A DNA stretch of 9,033 nucleotides from Planctomycetota bacterium (GTDB lineage: Bacteria > Planctomycetota > SBBH01 > JACQRN01), in NCBI GenBank assembly GCA_016206515.1, contig JACQRN010000237.1, positions 1 through 9,033 on the forward strand. Reading direction: 5' to 3'. Shown here one piece after another: positions 6,479-9,033 of this stretch. The first letter of the stretch is position 1. The number at the start of each line of letters is the position of its first letter. The notes under the pieces are model-generated. The model did no database searches, had not been told where the DNA came from, and worked only from the letters and a program-made list of their open reading frames with translations. A program made the translations under genes and the position numbers.

Positions 6479-8407
6479 GTGGAGCCCCCGGCCCTGTCGA
6501 CCGCGGTGTTCCGCCCCGCACGGCGGGCGCTGGTCCTCGGGGCGCTCGGGATCGTCCCGCCGCTCGGGCTCCTCGCGCTCCTCCTCGGCCGTTCGGCGCG
6601 GAAGTCGTCCCCTCCCGCGGCGCGCGCCGAAGCGACGACCGCGGTCGTCCTGGGAGGGATCTTCACGACCTTGCACCTGGCTCTCGCCTGGCCCGCGTGG
6701 ACCCGGGCGCGCGACTGGCTCGACCGGCGCGACCTCGCCCCGTGCCTGTCGCACGCCGAGTCGGTCCGTCAGGCGATCCTCCTGTACCGGACGATCCACG
6801 ACCACGCCCCCGCGACGCTCGACGAGCTCCTGGCGGGGGGGGACGGGATCCCGGAGGAGAACCTCCGATGCCCCTCCGCGGACTCCGCCGACGCCCCTCC
6901 CCACTACCGGATCGTCCCGGAGGATCTCGACGGCGCGGACGGGATCCTCGCCTGCGAGACGCGCTCGCGTCACAGGCGGGGGCGCGTCGTCGTCCGCCGG
7001 GGAGGCGTCTCCTGCATGCCAGAGAGGGAGTTCACGGCGATCGAACCGCTCCTCGACCCCGCCCGGAGGCTCGAGCGAGGCCGGATGAAGGAGGAGGCGG
7101 GGGACTTCCCGGGAGCGGTCCGCGAGTACGGCGCGGCGGCGCGCCTGGCCCCCCAGGACCCCGAGGGGCACCTCGCCAAGGGGCGCCTGTTCCTGCGTCA
7201 GGGGGACGTCGAGGGCGCGGCACAGACCTACGACTTTCTCCTCTTGATCGCGCCGGACGAACCCCGCGCCCGGGCCGGGCTCGGATTCGTGCGGCTGGCG
7301 CAGGGGGACGTCTGGGGGGCGCAGACGGAGTTCCAGGTCGCCCTCTCCTCGACCAAGCCCCCCGCCGAGACGCACCTGGGGCTCGCGCGGGTGTCCGTGA
7401 TGACCGCAGATCCGGCAGCCGCCGCCCTGTCGTACGCGCGTTTCCTCGAGGCGGCGGGCGTTGGCCATCCCGATCTCGACGCCGCGCGCGAGGAATTCCT
7501 CGCCCTCGGCTCGACCCTCTTCGCGTGGAAGGCTCGTGCGGAATCCGACGCAGGCCAGGCCGCCGAGGGGCTCGCGCAGATGGGGCAGTACGCGGTGGCG
7601 CAGGCACTCGCGGTCCCGGAGAGGGATCCGGCGCGGATCGACGGACTCCTCAACGGGATGCGGCTGCTGCGGGAGATCCGGGAGCGGAACCCGCGATCGA
7701 CCGGCATCGCGGGGACCCATCTTGCGGCCTGCCGCGACATCGTCTGGAGTAGGGGGGTCCCTCCGGAAATCCGCCGCGCAGCGATCGACGACGGCCTCCG
7801 GCTCCTTCACTTCCTATCCGGATGGGAACAGGCCCCCGCCACCCACCGCTCGGGAGCCCTGCTGTTCTTCCTGGCCAAGGCGTACCCTCTCGCCTCGCGG
7901 AGCCTCGACCGCGCCGGCCTCCTCAGCTGGGACGCCACGGAGTCCGACCGCGAGATCGACGGCGCCCTGCGGACGACCCTCGCGAACCTCGGCCTGGATT
8001 CGTTCGTGGAGGGGGAGCCGGAACGGCTCGCCACGGAGGTCCTCCTGACCCCCTACCGGCTCGACCGGCAGGTGGACGCGACGCTCCAGAAGTTCGAGAC
8101 GGTCTGGATCGCCACCGCGCGCGAGGAGGGTCTGCGCCTCGTCTGCGCGCTCGTCTCCCAGCCGGAGGGGGACGGGCGGCGGCACGACCTGTACGCCTAC
8201 GACCTCGGCCAGGAGACGATCCTGGAGTCGTACGGCGCCCATCCCCCCGCCCCGGAGGCGGTCCAGGCGCGCGTCCGCGAGCATGCCGCCGCGCTCCTGC
8301 GCGAGCGTCCGTACGCTTTCGGGAGGCACGGCGCGGCGCTCGAGGAGGCCAGCGAGGCGCTCCGCCAGGCAGGCCTCTGCCTGGACGAAATGGAGAGGGG
8401 ATATTGA
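6479..8407 (+). CDS. Membrane-anchored pseudopilin-like/TPR protein of unknown function
   Basis: A 642-residue protein with an unusual order of parts. Residues about 10-75 hold two hydrophobic helices (ALVLGALGIVPPLGLLALLLG, and AVVLGGIFTTLHLALAWPAW) resembling the short DUF4190-type membrane module. Residues about 92-175 look like the globular part of a GspG-like pseudopilin: a helix with Y near its end, APATLDELL, then C131, C159 and H165. Four degenerate TPR units follow at about 195-228, 229-262, 263-296 and 297-330 (for example GDFPGAVREYGAAARLAPQDP). Residues 335-642 match nothing I recognise; a probably beta-rich stretch lies near 525-595. The TPRs suggest protein-protein contacts at the membrane. 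The start is uncertain: GTG at 6479 precedes the membrane segment and avoids overlap with the divergent gene, but has no clear ribosome binding site; GTG at 6506 is another choice. It is transcribed away from the metal operon, and no shared role is evident. Confidence 0.85.
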   Translation: MEPPALSTAVFRPARRALVLGALGIVPPLGLLALLLGRSARKSSPPAARAEATTAVVLGGIFTTLHLALAWPAWTRARDWLDRRDLAPCLSHAESVRQAILLYRTIHDHAPATLDELLAGGDGIPEENLRCPSADSADAPPHYRIVPEDLDGADGILACETRSRHRRGRVVVRRGGVSCMPEREFTAIEPLLDPARRLERGRMKEEAGDFPGAVREYGAAARLAPQDPEGHLAKGRLFLRQGDVEGAAQTYDFLLLIAPDEPRARAGLGFVRLAQGDVWGAQTEFQVALSSTKPPAETHLGLARVSVMTADPAAAALSYARFLEAAGVGHPDLDAAREEFLALGSTLFAWKARAESDAGQAAEGLAQMGQYAVAQALAVPERDPARIDGLLNGMRLLREIRERNPRSTGIAGTHLAACRDIVWSRGVPPEIRRAAIDDGLRLLHFLSGWEQAPATHRSGALLFFLAKAYPLASRSLDRAGLLSWDATESDREIDGALRTTLANLGLDSFVEGEPERLATEVLLTPYRLDRQVDATLQKFETVWIATAREEGLRLVCALVSQPEGDGRRHDLYAYDLGQETILESYGAHPPAPEAVQARVREHAAALLRERPYAFGRHGAALEEASEALRQAGLCLDEMERGY

Positions 8408-8465
8408 TGGAACACGGAGGCTTCCGCACGCGTCGCAAGGGTGTGGTACTCGTCGGAATCCAGGA

Positions 8466-8523
8466 GGTAGGGCGGACTTTATGTCCGCCCGGATGTGCGG
8501 GCGCGGATCAACCGCGCCCTACC
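8466..8523. repeat. REP-like palindromic element: two hairpins within 9-bp inverted repeats
   Basis: The 58-bp element is bounded by perfect 9-bp inverted repeats, GGTAGGGCG (8466-8474) and CGCCCTACC (8515-8523). Inside are two hairpins of the same geometry: 8470-8477 pairs with 8483-8490 around TTTAT, and 8499-8506 pairs with 8512-8519 around ATCAA. Each has a perfect 8-bp stem and a 5-base loop, and eight bases separate them. Such a two-module palindrome starting GTAGGGC is typical of dispersed REP/BIME-type elements in high-GC environmental genomes (memory, not checked). It sits between two plus-strand genes. It could block 3' exonucleases or limit transcription from the TPR gene; no T-run follows, so it is not a standard terminator. 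Confidence 0.7.
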
Positions 8524-8592
8524 GTTGTCAACGAATCCGAACGCCGCGGATTTCAACGGAGCAGGACTGTGATAAGAAAAGGGGAGGTCACA

Positions 8593-9033
8593 ATGAAGCG
8601 ACTCGTCGCAGCCTTGCCGCTGGTCCTTGCCGCCACGCTCGTCGTCGCCGACCCGCCCGCCGGAGGGTCGGGCGGGGTCGTCCCCCCGGAGGCGAAGCCG
8701 AAGATCGACGAGGGGAACCGCGCCTCGACGCAGATCGAGGAGAAAAAGACCGCAGTCGATCAGGTCCTCCACCAGGCCTCGCAGTCGATGTCCCGGGACG
8801 ACTTCACGCGCAACGTGCAGGAGTGGAAGGACGAGGGGCTGATCACGCCGCAGCAGGCCGAGCGCGCGGTCCAGGAGGACCTCTCCCGCCGCGCGGAGGA
8901 CGCCCGGCGCCGCCTGATGGAGGACCGCGTCCCGTCTGGCGACCCACAGGGGGAGGCGTGGCGGCAGCTGAACCAGATCGCCGGCGAACTCGGGGTGCCG
9001 CGCGGGGCGGACCTGGAGATCGAGGGGACCAAC
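8593..9033 (+). CDS. Secreted helical protein of unknown function (3' end beyond window)
   Basis: The first 147 residues of a protein that runs off the window without a stop. Residues 1-19 (MKRLVAALPLVLAATLVVA) form a clear signal peptide, followed by a Gly/Pro linker (20-37) and a strongly charged, helical region. Residues 77-97, EWKDEGLITPQQAERAV onward, weakly resemble the SHOCT pattern (helix, G-L-I-T, helix), although SHOCT usually sits at a C-terminus. An Arg/Glu-rich helix (97-112) follows. The ATG at 8593 is favoured because GGGGAGG lies five bases upstream and the signal peptide begins there. The same frame is open back to an ATG at 8407 that overlaps the previous stop, but that 62-codon extension crosses the palindromic element. 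A TTGTCA at 8525-8530 might be a -35, but no convincing -10 follows at the right distance. A periplasmic or secreted role is inferred from the signal peptide only. Confidence 0.8.
   Translation, partial: MKRLVAALPLVLAATLVVADPPAGGSGGVVPPEAKPKIDEGNRASTQIEEKKTAVDQVLHQASQSMSRDDFTRNVQEWKDEGLITPQQAERAVQEDLSRRAEDARRRLMEDRVPSGDPQGEAWRQLNQIAGELGVPRGADLEIEGTN

Noticed and set aside
6440..7810. 456-codon minus-strand open frame opposite the TPR gene
   Set aside because: No signal, domain or sensible composition, while the plus strand gives membrane helices and TPR repeats.
8479..8772. Minus-strand 97-codon frame opposite the secreted gene
   Set aside because: It starts inside the secreted gene and ends inside the palindromic element; the plus strand has a clear signal peptide and ribosome binding site.

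Overview
The window is very GC-rich, and every convincing gene shows strong G/C preference at third codon positions. The gene content (RND tripartite efflux, outer-membrane lipoprotein, periplasmic and secreted proteins) points to a Gram-negative bacterium. The composition, the palindromic intergenic element and the poorly recognisable membrane-TPR protein would fit an uncultured environmental lineage such as Acidobacteriota or a similar high-GC phylum. That assignment is an impression, not a demonstration.

Left two thirds (199-6391, minus strand): a compact heavy-metal efflux operon. In transcription order it holds a small cysteine-rich secreted protein (6391-6011), a TolC/CzcC-type outer-membrane lipoprotein (5922-4591), a CzcB-type periplasmic adaptor (4580-3324) and a CzcA-type inner-membrane RND pump (3309-199). 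The last three genes are packed almost end to end with good ribosome binding sites and would build one export duct across both membranes. Pump residues favour divalent cations (Zn/Co/Cd/Ni class) over Cu(I)/Ag(I). The 88-base gap between the small gene and czcC holds an 11-bp hairpin and a run of nine G next to the czcC start. No regulator gene for the operon is in the window. Bases 1-198, downstream of the pump, hold no gene I can support and only a weak 5-bp hairpin (109-125).

Middle (6392-6478): an 87-base divergent intergenic region with a possible sigma70-type promoter for the metal operon.

Right third (6479-9033, plus strand): a 642-residue membrane-anchored protein with a short two-helix membrane region, a pseudopilin-like segment, about four TPR repeats and an unrecognised C-terminal half. 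An intergenic stretch of 185 bases follows, containing a 58-bp REP-like element made of two hairpins bounded by 9-bp inverted repeats (8466-8523). Last is a secreted helical protein that starts at 8593 and runs off the window.

The metal operon is of a known kind. The parts least explained by known families are its cysteine-rich first gene, the TPR/pseudopilin chimera, the palindromic element and the unusual membrane residues of the pump.
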